From contig CM034533.1 of NCBI GenBank assembly GCA_020002185.1, positions 40,521,021-40,585,020 of the forward strand: a DNA stretch of 64,000 bases. The letters run 5' to 3'. The notes beneath the pieces were generated by a model. It saw only the letters and a list, made by a program, of their open reading frames with translations, had not been told where the DNA came from and made no database searches. The stretch is from Paraescarpia echinospica. Lineage: Eukaryota > Annelida > Polychaeta > Sabellida > Siboglinidae. Of this stretch, positions 1 through 13,400 are shown in pieces (position 1 is the first letter of the stretch; each line of letters starts with the position of its first letter). The position numbers and the translations under genes were made by a program.

Positions 1-149
1 TTTGCTTATGTTCGAGCAGAAACAAAAGACTAAGTGTGAATAAGCATGATATAAATACCAAAGAAGGACACATTTAACTAAACAAAGTGCAATCGTTGTC
101 GCGCGCAACGCTCGGACTGCTAACTAATATAATTATGTGGTCGACAAAG

Positions 150-245
150 TACAAACAAAACGTGCTGATCTTGGTGGTTAATAATATAAGTCGGTAGCGT
201 GTCAAGCAACTATTTTTAGGGTCGTCGGTTCAAATCCAGTAGAGT
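150..245 (+). repeat. tRNA-like remnant, probably SINE head
   Basis: GGTTCAAATCC at about 228-238 fits a Pol III B box, with an A-box-like GGTAGCG about 35 bases upstream. The T-stem pairs poorly and no full cloverleaf forms, so this is a decayed tRNA-derived SINE rather than a tRNA gene. Confidence 0.35.
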
Positions 246-372
246 ACTTGAAACTTTTGTTTTAGTTCATTTAGTTTAATATTCATTTTATTTTGTATAA
301 TACTATTGTGGGCACTATTTCGTAATTTCATTTCGTTATAAAAAAAACATACATAATATATAAACAGTCTGA

Positions 373-720
373 GGGATAGACGTGCTAACTAGCAGTGAGC
401 AGTCAAAACGCGATTCTGAACCAGACTATCTTCCAGGCGAAGTCACGCAGCCGGGCAAGAGTCGGTTAAGCAATATTACAAATTCCACGGAAAACCGAGA
501 AATTGTGTCAGAAAGATGGCGACACAGACGATTGGTAAATTGGTACAAACGACTGTTGGGCTGATAAACGACATTAATTGTTGTTTACGATGTCATCATC
601 ATCCTTTTGGCTGCCACAATCATCTTGCTGATTATGCTGCCGCACTTTAGGGAATTGTTTTTACCAAGAGAAGAATATCTAGAGTCCGACCTATGGAGAA
701 CATTCACTATAAAACTTTGA
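373..720 (+). pseudogene. unrecognised open frame with predicted membrane tail, split by TGATAA
   Basis: One frame is open from 373 to 720 except for two adjacent stops (TGA TAA, 562-567). The first part is polar and basic near its end (RWRHRRLVNWYKRLLG). The part after the stops reads VVYDVIIILLAATIILLIML and then PHFRELFLPREEYLESDLW before TGA at 718, which looks like a tail-anchor helix with a charged tail. There is no ATG in the frame, so it would have to be a terminal exon. No intron that would remove only the stops is visible. It could be a decayed exon or chance; I do not recognise the protein. Confidence 0.25.
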
Positions 721-1270
721 AATAGATAATAAAACAAAACACAAAAACCAAACATATACAAATGAGTAAAATTAAAAACAAATAAATAAATCATAAATTT
801 AATTAAATAAGTAAATTAATAATTAGCATAAGATCAATATAATTATATGGAGAATCTAGATTTACATTTGTGGCACCCTTGCCTTAAAGGTGTCAAGAAT
901 ACTGTCAGTCACATTTTTTTTCTCATATCTCCACTGTGTATTGCATCAATACTCACATAAGGGTATACCGCCTCAAAAGTCGCCGGCATTTAAATGGTAT
1001 GGCATAAAATGGGAAATTTAGACAAACCTTAGGCTGAGCGAACAAATGGTGGCGCCTCATCGCGTAGCCGGGATAATGAATTTGGTAGAAATATTCAAAT
1101 TGAGTTAACACGAGATGGCGCCAGCTCACGGACACGTTTAAGATCATTTAATTTTACGACCTTAATTTTAATGAGTTCGTAATTTTAAATCACGACAGTC
1201 CGAGTTTGCATAACATTACCATGTAGCATATTTCGTACTATTTATATTAATTTCGTATGCAGCATGTAAT

Positions 1271-1402
1271 ATGAAATATTATTTCGCGAGAAAGGACGAG
1301 ATTATGTATGCGTCAAATATGGCGAATCTATCTTGGTTGGTTGTCGCGTTTGCTGCGTTGTTTGTCTCAACGCTGGCTATAAAATACAAAACTGGAGATA
1401 AG
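1271..1402 (+). CDS. TM9SF1: TM9SF1 exon 1 (signal peptide)
   Basis: This exon encodes [20 protein letters not shown] followed by IKYKTGDK, then the donor AAG|GTAAAC at 1402/1403, phase 0. The tail matches the YKxGD segment that precedes VNKVGPY in the family, which is why I place the first exon 8.2 kb upstream of exon 2. In-frame ATGs lie at 1271, 1304 and 1319. Starting at 1319 puts the hydrophobic core directly after a short N-region and is preferred. No TATA box or other core promoter is evident. Confidence 0.82.
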
Positions 1403-4400
1403 GTAAACAGTCGTGATTACAAGTTGAATTATTTGTTTTTGGTTACATGCGTTTGGACAGTCGTGTTTATGCACAGAAAGCGTATATGACCGGTCCGACA
1501 CACCCATTGATTACGATAATCCGTCACGGTGGACTGTCAGTGTCAGTCATGAATTTATTTTATGACCACGTCCGCGAAAGTTAGACACGAACCATGACAC
1601 AAGAATGGGTCGCGGTGAATTAACTCTAATCGTGATATTGTGTCCACGTATATGAATCAGATATGTGCCACAAATGGCACAAATGTATACATGTCATAAA
1701 TGTGAATGTAATTGTAATGCATGATGATGAAGTCTTATCAACTTCAACTCGAGTCAAGACAAGACGTTCATCATCATGCCCCCACACTTTCTCGTCTGAC
1801 TACTGGCTAATCTAGTCTATAACAGTAAAACAGTTCTTAAAGAGCACATTTCCATTGCCATTGGGAATATTATATTTATAAGCCTACAAATAATGGGACA
1901 CTGCTGTGGGACATAGCTCAGCCTCATGTTGCATGGCCTTGTTATTGCATTGCTTTTTATATTTAGGCACAGCGGTTTTTTTGCTGTATGACAGTGCAAG
2001 TGCACAGATTTTATCATCATTTTATGTGTGGCTGTGATGTGTATTGTTTACTTGTGCACTAACATAGATCTAGATCATCATTAGTTGTTGTGCCTGTTGG
2101 CTTTGCCTGCATAGGCAGTTGGGATGATTTTACACGCTTGTCTAGATATCTTCTAACAGTTCTGTTTATCGGCTGACATCTTTCCCCTCAATTTGTTTCT
2201 GTTTTCGCAAGATGCTCTGATTGTATGTTGCTCATCACATGACCATGCCATTACTAGAACTATGATCATTGGTCCATGATTCACACCCGTGTAGCAATAT
2301 CCGTGGACTCTGTATACAACATTGCAAAACTTGATATTTGTCATCACAATCACATGTGGTCATTCCGTGTGAATGCAACTAATGGGTGCGACACTCATGT
2401 GTTCAATTTTTGAATGAACCAGCATGGTGAAAGCCTTTGGAAAGATAAGCCAGAATCCAAAATGTTAATGTTCTAGCTTCAGTAGTTTTCGAGTTACGAA
2501 AACTCATAACCTACCATAATTTTCATGGCATTATAAATGATTAAGTTTTTTTTTATTCAATGTATTACTGAGGTTTAACCTTTAATCTAGTCAAAAAACT
2601 ATACCATGTCCCAATATGTAACTTTATTTATTTAATTCTTTAGCAGACAACCAATTTAATTTATAAAAAACACCTATTCATGTATATACTATTACTATTC
2701 ACCTTGTTCCAGTTGAATGTACTGTTTTAATGTTACGTTGTAATGTTATGGTATAAGGAACCTGATTTATATACCGGTAATGGTGATTGTCCAGGTGGTC
2801 CTCAACATATGCTTCTTTGGGTTTCCAGAGAATCTCCTCGGTTGCAGTATTGCTTTTTGTAATCCATTGTAAATATATTCAGAAATGTGTATTGTGACCG
2901 AAATAAAGTTCTGTTCTATTTGAAATTTGGAACTTAGACATTTTGTGACGGCTTCTTAAAAATGAATAAAATTATTCACATTTCACAAAGGTTACCAACT
3001 ACAGACCCAAAAAAGTAAATGAGGCGTAGCATGTATTGTCACAAAAAACTTTTTCTACGCGTAAGCTTGTCCCTATAACATAAATAACTAATAACTCTCA
3101 TTATCCTTCCGTGCTTCCTTCACAACAAAAATGGGATACGTTTGGGTGCCCCAAATTTTTCAAAAAAACACTTGCGATTCACAAGAGGGTTTTCAGGCAT
3201 TGATTGTGAGCTAAATATAGATGCCTTAATTAACTATTGTAAATATTTTGTATCTATGCATATCAGTGTGTATTATCAGAGCAATATGACCTGTCTGACT
3301 CTCTTAATTATGAATCTGCACACACTCAAAGGTGCTATGTTATTATATTTCTAAAAAAATTGCCAACTTCCGACCCTAGAAAATCAATGTGGGGTAGAAG
3401 ATATTGTTATGAAACTTATACTAGACATAAACCAGTCCTATAACACAAATAACAAGTAACTCTCAATATCCTTCCATGCTTCCTTTTTGAGAAGAATGGT
3501 GACCCTTGAGTACCCCAAATTTATAAATAAATCACTTGCGAGAGAGTTTTCAAGCATTGTTATGAGCTAAACATATATGCCGTTGTTAATATTTGTATAT
3601 ATGCATATCAGTGTACATACTCAGAGTAATATGATTTGTTTGACAGTTTTAATTATGAATTTGTTTTTTTTCAAAAATGGTACAATGTTATATTTCTCTT
3701 AAAAATAACCAACTTATGATAAAACATGGATGAGGGATAGAAAGTATTGCTGCAATCTTTTATTAGGCAAAAACCAGTCTCGTTTACAACATGACTATCA
3801 ACCTGAAATAATCAGAAATCCCAAAAGTCATTTTTCTAGCTACTCTGATCAGTGTCAATAATCCCTCCTTTGCATCACAGGACAATTCCATAGAAAGTGA
3901 TTGTCATCAAATCAAATTTTATTTTGCAACAACGACAATAATATAACAGCATAAACAAAACAACCGTAAAAAAGAGTAAAGTTGTGTTGTATGGTGTTCA
4001 CATGACATATCATATGCCGGCTTCCTGTGACCCCACAGTTATAAACAAAAACTTTGAAATATATAATTATACATGTATGATTGTATGGAACAGACTGAGA
4101 GTCCAATAGAGAAAAAAATCTAATTGTAGAAAATTATTGTTAGTAAATAATTATAAAAGTTTTTTCCTAATCCAAACAGATATAGAAAACAAATATATAA
4201 TTGCACTCCACACATCTGGGATTAAGGCAATGCACGTGGTTAGGACATTGTCTACATATTGTTTGCATAATAAGAATTTGAATTCATGAGACTGGGGTCA
4301 GTTGTGTGTCATTGCAAATGGTGAGGGGGTGGTTGGGCATCAATTTGCATTCATTCACAGAATAAACAAAAGTACCAAGAGTATTTGGTGATTTAACAGT

Positions 4401-7400
4401 GCGATATATTTGTGTAATTATAATACAACAGCGTACTGGTATAAGAGTAACCAGACTATGTGATCTGCGTTCACCGTGAACAAATTTATGTTTGCCGATA
4501 GGTCGCACTGGCCTAATGCACATGTGATCATTACTATGGAAACATTGTCAGTTTCCAAGAATACATAAGGAGATTTCCACAGACACATGTAAAATACTAG
4601 TTTTTAAATGATGGAAATCTGACAAATGGCACTAGTGCCGTAGTCTTCTGCTGCTTGCAATACACGTGTTCATACTGACACCTGCTAATGCTCTAGGAAG
4701 AAAAAAGTAAAGAAATCAATATTGTTAAGATTGCCACACAGAACACAGAAACATCTGGCTAATATTAGTCTAGGCCAAAAAACTCAAAAGGGCTCTAGAA
4801 ATCATGTTAGGGGTACCTAAATGTTAGAAGCTGTCACCAATGCCAGGATTTATCTGTGACCTCTACCAGTCACAAAAAGCCCGGATGACACTTTCTATTT
4901 TGATTTTTTGCTACGTAGTGAGCTATTTTGAGAAAATGGTGGCGGGGCTTTATGAAGGTTTTTCAACGTGTACGTAATTGGCTATATATCTACTAATTAT
5001 AGGACTACACGATAACATTTTGTGTCAGCATTAATGTGTGGAAAAACGAGGCATGTATGTGCAGCAAATTTTTAATCAATACAATAGATATAATTGAAAT
5101 GAAGCACAAAATATACCAAATTATTTTGAAATTTTAGATAGGTTTCGCGACCAAAGGTGTACAGTAGTTCAAAACAATTACATATGTGGCACACGACAAC
5201 TATATTTACATCAAAAACTTCCCAATTCATTTCCAAATAAAACAACACTAGATTTTCTGATAAACGATGTAATATATTGCATACACAAACAAAATAGTAA
5301 CCCTACCCCCTTATTTTTCATAACTCCCAAGAACATAACCTGCAATATATGTACTAATTACAAGGTTACATAGCTAATTTTGTCTCTAATAGCGAGATAC
5401 GTATTTGTAGTTAATGCACACATCAATATTGTAGACGGAGTTGAAGGAAAAACACAATATATGCTAAGATATATTAACAATTTAGTTTGGTTTCATGAGG
5501 GGTGGACATTAGTTCAAATAATTATTTACCCATTTGGTCCATGACAATTATGTTTTATCTCCCAACAATCCCAGTTCATTTCCAAATAAAATAACATTAT
5601 ATTTTCTAACAAACATTGTAATATTTTACATACAAAACCGAAACACTAACCCTATCCCCTTATTTAACCACTGTCTTCAAGCACAATCGACTATATATCT
5701 ACTATTTGCAGAGCTACATAACTAATTTTTATTTCAAAATGTTTGGAAAGTTAAGATATACAAATTTGCAGACATACTTGAAAAAAAGCACAACATATGC
5801 TCTGATTGTGTTAACATTTTCATTTGGTTTAGTGACCGAAGTTGTACAGTAGTTTTAATAATTACTTACACAAGTGGTGCATGACAATTGTTTTTATATC
5901 GCAACTATCGCAGTTCATTTCCGAATAAAATACCATTAGTTTACTAGACAACGGATGTAGTATATTGCATACAAAGCCAAAACACTAAACCTACCCCCTT
6001 AGTTTTCGTAACCACCGTACTCAAACACAATAGGCTATAACTCACACGCTTAAAGATCACATGGTGGATTTTCTTGTTAAACATAACTTGATAAACCCAT
6101 CTCAACATGGGTTTTTAAAAGCGAGGTCATGCTTAACAAATATGTTATGTTTTTTGGAAGACATCACTAGGTGGGTAGATGAGGGATCACCAGTAGATAT
6201 CATCTATTTAGATTTTCAAAAAGCTTTCGACAAAGTACCACATCAAAGATTACTCCTTAAGCTAAAGGCCCATGGCATAGGAAATGGTATAATAAACTGG
6301 ATAGAAAAATGGCTGAATGACAGAAGACAACGTGTAGTAGTTGATGGGGAGGCTTCAAACTGGAAATCGGTATTGAGTGGGGTACCACAGGGATCAGTAC
6401 TAGGACCTATATTATTCTTAATATATATCAACGATTTGGACGATGATATAACAAGCAAGGTGTTAAAATTTGCGGATGATACAAAAGTGTTTAGAAGGAT
6501 TAAAAGTGATGGAGACAGACAGCATTTACAAGATGATCTTGATAGGTTGATCAAATGGTCTGAAAAGTGGCAAATGCTGTTCAATTTTGGGAAATGTAAA
6601 TGCCTCCACACAGGTCATGGGAATGAAGAGGTAAAATATAAAATGGGGGGTACTGTTCTAAGTACTACTGTAAAAGAAAAGGACTTGGGGTTAACCATTA
6701 GAGCTGATATGAAGGTTTCAGAGCAGTGCGGAATTGCAGCGTCAAAGGGAAATCAAATCCTTGGATTAATTAGGCGAAATATAGCGTATAAGAAAAAAGA
6801 ATTAATAGTACCGCTGTACAAAACAATAGTGAGGCCTCATTTAGAATATTGTATACAAGCATGGAGGCCATATCGCAAGAAGGACATAGATATGCTAGAA
6901 AGAGTACAGAGGAGAGCGACTAAAATGATACCAAATCTGAGGGATCTTAGTTACGAAATACGCCTAAAAGAATGTGGTTTAACAACACTAGAGACCAGGA
7001 GATTGAGAGGAGATCACATAGAAGTGTTTAAAATATTGAATGGTTATGAAAATATTGATAGAAACATTTTTTTCTCAGTTAAGAAAGATAGAAGGACCAG
7101 AGGACATGAAGCTACATTAGTAAAGGAGCAGTGTAGATTAGATATAAGAAAGTTCTCATTCTCACAAAGGACTGTAAATGAATGGAACAGATTATCTCCT
7201 GATTGTGTTGGTGCTAGTAGCGTGAATATGTTTAAAAATAAAATCGACACACACCTAAAAAAGGCGGGATACATGTAGATAAAAAGTATTGGACTCTCGA
7301 TAAGCCAAAAGGCTTCCTTGTCCACCTGCCATCCAGAGTAATTTTCTGGATGGCAATCTTGTTAAATCTTGTTAAACTCTACAAATAACAGATACATAGC

Positions 7401-10400
7401 TAGTGTTGGTATCAAAATGTTTGGAAAGATAATATACGTATTTGTAGTTACTGTAGATCTGTAAATATTGCATACCTACTTGAATGAAAGACACAAAATA
7501 AGCTCAGATATGTTAACATTTTAGTTGGTTTAATGATCCAATGTGTACAATAGTTCAATGCATTACATACACACGTGGCGCATGACAATTATTTTTTATC
7601 TTACAGTAATCACAGTTTTTTTCCAAATAAAATACTGTTAATTTGTCAAACAAAGATTATAACAAATTTCAAAAACAAAACACTAACCCTACCCCTTATT
7701 TTTCATAACCACCTTCTGCAAAAACAATCGGCTATTATAGCTAATTACTGAGCTATAGTCATAGCTAATGTTGACATGAACACATCTGATGCTTGACAAA
7801 TATGTTTTACTTACCTTAAATTGTCTGACAAAGAATGTAATATGTTGCATATACAACCAAAATATTAGCACTACCCCCCTTACTTTTCAGAACCGCCTTC
7901 CTCAAACACAATTGGTTATATGTTTACTAATTACAGGGCTACATGTCTAATTTTTATATCACTCTGATAGATATAATACATTACATATTTGTAGTAAACA
8001 TGTGTGTCAATATTATATACATACTTGAAACTAGAACACACATAATGCCACCAGATATTAACCGAAGGTGTACAATAATTCAAATCATTACTTACACTCA
8101 TGGCACATGACAGTTGTTTTTATCTCAAAATAAACCCCCTTCATTTCCAAATAAAATAACACTAGATTGTCTGACAAACAAGGTAATATATTGCTTGCAA
8201 AACACTAACACTACACCTTACTTTTTACACCGTAGATAGGCTCTGCGAACGAGATTCTCTATTTGTTCTATTTGGCTTCAGAAAGATACGCTTTACGTAT
8301 ATGATTATCCAATAGAACTATGTGCATGTTTCTGGACTGGTTTCCAGTTTTACTTTTCCAAGCCTATTCACCTATGTGTCATGTCTACTTAATGCTTAAC
8401 ATACTGGTAAGTTCCTTCCATTAAGATGATATTATAGCTTAACTCTTCAGTTACAAATAAAAGTGCCATGTTCCTTGGATGTATCCGTCACGAAATCCAA
8501 CTATAATATTAGTATATGTTGGCATAGTGTGTGCTTTCATATAAATCTGTTTATAATATTGAAATAAGTGTTTGCTACAACTACGCAATGTACTATTCTA
8601 AATGTTTTGATAACAAAGTTAGCTATGTAATTAGTAGATCTATAATTATAGCTGAATGTGTTCGAGGTTTGGCGATTATTCAAAATAAGAGGGTAGAGTT
8701 AGTATTTTGATTTTGCTTGCAGTGTTTTACCTTGTTTGTCAGACATTGTAACATTATTTTATTTGGAAATGAAGAGGGATTAAACGACATAAAGTTTAAC
8801 ATATTTATTTTCTTGAAAGATGACAACGTTAGTGCCATCGAAATGAAGCGAAAAGGCAACCTGAAGGTTGACATTTTAGACACGATACAAAATAGCAATA
8901 AAGAAAATAAACAACCAACTCACAACATGGGCGAAACCAGTAACGTGCGCATGTTTAATGCACTACTCATTCTGTCTACATGCAAAAATCTGAACAACGG
9001 ATTTTGGCCAATCAAGTTGACGCGCTAAGAATACAGGTCGTAGACATTCTCTTCAATGCCTGCATAGTCAGCATCGCCTTGTATTACTTCAGAATAGAAT
9101 AATGTAGTTATGTTTGGAGGTACGATAATCAAATTCTAATTATATGTTGTGCTTTCATTTCAGTTATATCTACAGTGTATTGTATTGATTAAAAATTGGC
9201 TGCACATACGTGCCTCGTTTTTTCACACATGCTGAGTCAGCATGTGTGAAAAAAACGAGCATTGCTGACACAAAATGTTATTGTGTAGCCCTATAAATAG
9301 TAGATATTTGTATATAGCCAATTATTTACATGTTGAAAAACCTTCAAAAAGCCCTGTCACCATTTTCACAAAATAGCTCAACGCAGTACAAAATCACAAT
9401 AGAAAGTGTCATCCGGGCTGGTTATGTCCGGTAAAGGTCATAAATAAATCCTGGCATGGATGACAGCTTGTAACATTTTTTGACACTTTCTGCCTACACT
9501 ATATGAAGACTCCAGCATTTGTATTGATCTGAAACCTGCCATCTGCATGAACTTATTCTTTTGGTATATACAGTGTTAAGTGACTGCTGAGTGTATGATT
9601 CGGTTGGCCACGTCTAATATTGATATGTTTGGTCACTTGCAGGTGATTGTGTATGTGAATAAAGTGGGTCCATATTTCAACCCTCATGAGACCTATCACT
9701 ACTACCAACTGCCTCTGTGCGTGCCAGACAAGGTGAGTGATATATTTATGCTCTGCCGTGCAGTGTTGCCTACAAGACTTCACTGACCTGCTTTAAGTCG
9801 GCTTTGAAAACACTTTTATTGCGGCATATGTGTAATTCACTACTAACACTTTGATTGACATCTTTAACTCTGTTTATATATGTTTGTCTTATACTTTTTA
9901 GCTTAACTTATTGATGTCTAGATTTCCCTTAGTTTATTATAATATATTTTTCTGAATTATTATATTACTAATTAGTATATAACACAATTTATTTTATTAT
10001 GTGTTTTTTTATGTCAATCGTCTATTAGTTTTACTATGATACATGTTTATATCAATATTCCATGTTATACATATTTTCTTAATTATTATTATTTCTTAGC
10101 AATAAATATAGTATATATAATTTTATATATGATGTAACAAGTATTGTTTTTAGTCCTTTGGCCGAAGGTCCAAGGGACTATTGCCATCACTCTGCATCCG
10201 CCGTTAGCTGCCGTATCTCAGAAACCGTTCAGCAACTTTTTCTCTAATTTTGCATAGACATATCTTGGGGCACTGCCACTATGCACGAGAAATCTGTATT
10301 TGATTGAATCATTTTAAGGGCTCCCTAGGGCCTCCAAGGACCACAAAACTGGTAAAAATGTAACATTTTGCCTATTTATTCAAAAACTGTTCAGCAACTT

Positions 10401-13400
10401 TTTTTCTAATTTTGCATAGATGTATCTTAGTGTACTGCCACTATATACAAGAAATCTGTATTTGATTGAATCATTCTAAGGGCACCTAAGGGCCCCCTAA
10501 AGTGCAAAAGGTTTACATTATCTAGTGATGTGGTTTTGAGAAGGGCCCTTGAGACCACCCCCAACAGTATATGTTGTGTAATGTGCCACAAAATCAAAAG
10601 CTGTGACTAATCTCTACAGCCTAGGCCATTGAGACTTTGACTAATCTTTAATTGGTCACAGCACCCAGGCAGAGTAGACACTTGACCCCTGTTAGACTGA
10701 ACAGTTGCCTAACACTTTTAAACTGTATCTTCAAAATTATTGATTTTCTATAATTGCAAGTTGTGTTTATTTTGATGTTCATTTAATTATTATAAAATGG
10801 TGTGACTGTGGTGTCTATTGGTTAAAGATGTATTGTCTGTAGAAACCTGTAGGTGACAAACATAGAACATTAATATTCTGTCACCTGTAGGTGACAAACA
10901 TAGAAAATTAATATTCTGGACAACAATAGAGTGAAATATCCTACACTTTATTTATATAAAATGCATTCTACTATTCTGTTTATGCTTGCCATGCCTTGTG
11001 TAAACATGGTACTGTCCATCAATTGTATCAATATGGACTAATAATTACAGGTTCACAATATAGTTGACACCTGAAACAACCAAATGTCAACCATTAGAAG
11101 AGTTGACATAGTTCCGCTATACACTACATATGTAAATTTAACCAGCTGCCATGTCAAGTCCGTTATAATTGTGATTAACAGTGTTCAAAATTATTCAGGT
11201 AAATAGCAAATAACAAAGGACACAAGTTTTCTCCTTGCCGTACCTCTACACATGAGAAGAAGGCTGACACAGCCTGGCCCTCATTTATACATGATTTAGC
11301 ATTTTTGTACATGTTGTATACAACTTTCAACTAAATACCATTAATACCGCATGAAATTATCTTAGACCACAGGGAGGACCGGTCTACTAAATCAAATGCT
11401 TTCTTATAATCGATGAAGGCACAATAAAGCCTTTTGAGTCGAGACAAATACAATTCAACCAATACCCCTATCTGAACACTGCCTGTTCTTCACCTATTAC
11501 ACCCACTTTGTTTAGGTATGTGGTCAGTCTGGTGTTCTGAACAATCACTAAGGATTAATGAACACTTGTACAGAATGTCACTCATTTGGCAGGTTTAATT
11601 GATCTATTCAGCAATGAGGACACTGCTTAGGCCTCACTCTGGACACTGTCACTCACAGTGTTGTGTATTGTCTTAGTTGGTGCATTGAGCTAATCTACTT
11701 AATCATGAATTAGTGGTGCCTCTGGTTGTGTATTACACCCAGCTGTGGAGATAAGATTCTCTGCCTGCTATTGTTTGATGGAAACTGTGACTAATCTGTA
11801 ATTGGTCACTGGCAGAAGCTTATGTCAACAGACAGCATTAAGCCACTAGACCCCTGTTAAACTGGACAGTTGCCTGTAGGTTTTAAACTGTGTCAAACAG
11901 TGAGTCTACCTTTTGCTCTCAGATAATCTGTCCTCTTAGTTTTACACATGAAGACATAATCTGGCATAACTTGATAAGTCTTTGTAGCAGCACATTTGTA
12001 CTTCCAGTGTATCATTGCAACATAACATACATATTACATACTGTGTGCCACATTTGAATGTTGTGCATGTAATATTTCCATGCAATCCATTTGCATATAT
12101 AATGTAAAACTTCAACAGCCGTTTTCTTCATTTTTACTTTTTGATCCCTACCATGTTCAATGCTCCATAACTTTGCCAACTTTTGTAGCAGTCATATTTT
12201 TTGAAACCGTGTAAAGCACCCTACCAAACCTTTACAAGGATGTAAGAAAACAATGTTACAATTTTTCCGACTTATCACTCATTTGGTCAGCCGGGGTCAC
12301 ATATCATATAGATGTATTAGTCCAAAGGACTTCAGGGCCACTTGGCCCATTTTTATTACAACATATTATTTTTAACATATTCTCTAGGTGTCTTTGTAAA
12401 GCGCTGTGAACTACATTGGATGTGGCGCTATATAAAATAAGTATTAGTATTATTTATCATTACGATCATGGTCTGACTGCACAGTTTTGTTGTAGGAAAT
12501 GCAGCTAAACATCATAGTCATGTTTTTAACGAGACTGGGTCTAACTCAAGTTTGTGTTAAATAAAGTTTACTATGGATGTTTTTCAACAACATTTATTCA
12601 ATTATTTGTCTGTTATTTATCTATTAATTGTTTAAAAAAATAATTTGCAAAAGTTCAGCTAAGCTGACAAACATGAGATGTGAACTGAACTTTGAAATGT
12701 GAACATTAAAGTACAGGAGATTGTTTTAGATCGAGCACAAGAGTCTAACACTGGGGGAGATTCTAGATGGCGATCGCATGGCCGTCTCCAAGTATGAGAT
12801 GGCATTTAGAAGTGAGTAGTTCCACCCAAGATGCAGACCACTTAATGATCTATACTGGTAGATCTGGTGTGAAGACTATTTCTGTGTTGAGATTTGTACT
12901 TAAATATGTCCTAATTATAAAACCACTGTGACTGTTAATGACAGAAAAAAGCAATATACAGTCTAATTTTGTTTCACTTTAGAACCAACATTTCACAGTG
13001 ATCAACATTCCTCCCAGATCTATGTATCCCTGAAAAGGTTTGTTTACAAAGTTGGTGTGCTGCAATTTCCAAAAATCCAAAAGAAGTTTGCAAGGCTGTT
13101 CTGAAGTATATTTTGTCATAATTTGTTAATATCTGTGTCATGTAGTTGTCTGTATGTGTCCAAATACCACATTGGAAACAAGTGTCATCCATATATATGT
13201 ATATATATATATATTATAAATTTATAATGTATATTATATATTTATATTTTATGTGGTGTGTTATTGTTACACCATGTTGTGTTGTTGCTGCACCATGGTG
13301 TGTTGTTGCTGCATCATGGTGTGTTGTTGTTATGCCATGGTGTGTTGTTTCTGCACCATGGTGTGTTGTTGCTGCACCATGGTGTGTTGTTGTTGTGCCA

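Larger units (their letters stand above)
4818..9480. mobile_element. foldback-like element with long terminal inverted repeats and internal tandem repeats
   Basis: The sequence at 4818-5125 is the reverse complement of about 9140-9480 with moderate divergence. Shared blocks include CCAGGATTTAT, GCCCGGATGACACTTTCTAT, GGTTTTTCAAC, AACATTTTGTGTCAGCA and TTTTTAATCAATACAATA. The interior holds about six copies of a ~350 bp unit (near 4995, 5345, 5695, 6033/7378, 7730 and 7920) and at least one inverted copy (8540-8790). A CR1 fragment interrupts it at 6050-7377; without that the element is about 3.3 kb. No transposase is visible, so it looks non-autonomous. Foldback/Galileo-type DNA transposons have this architecture, but the superfamily is not established here. 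Confidence 0.75.

Noticed and set aside
562..567. Selenocysteine or stop readthrough at TGA
   Set aside because: A TAA follows directly and no SECIS-like structure was recognised.
6243..6611. 122 aa minus-strand frame (and similar at 61975-62316, 62775-63062)
   Set aside because: Shadows of the CR1 RT frame on the other strand.
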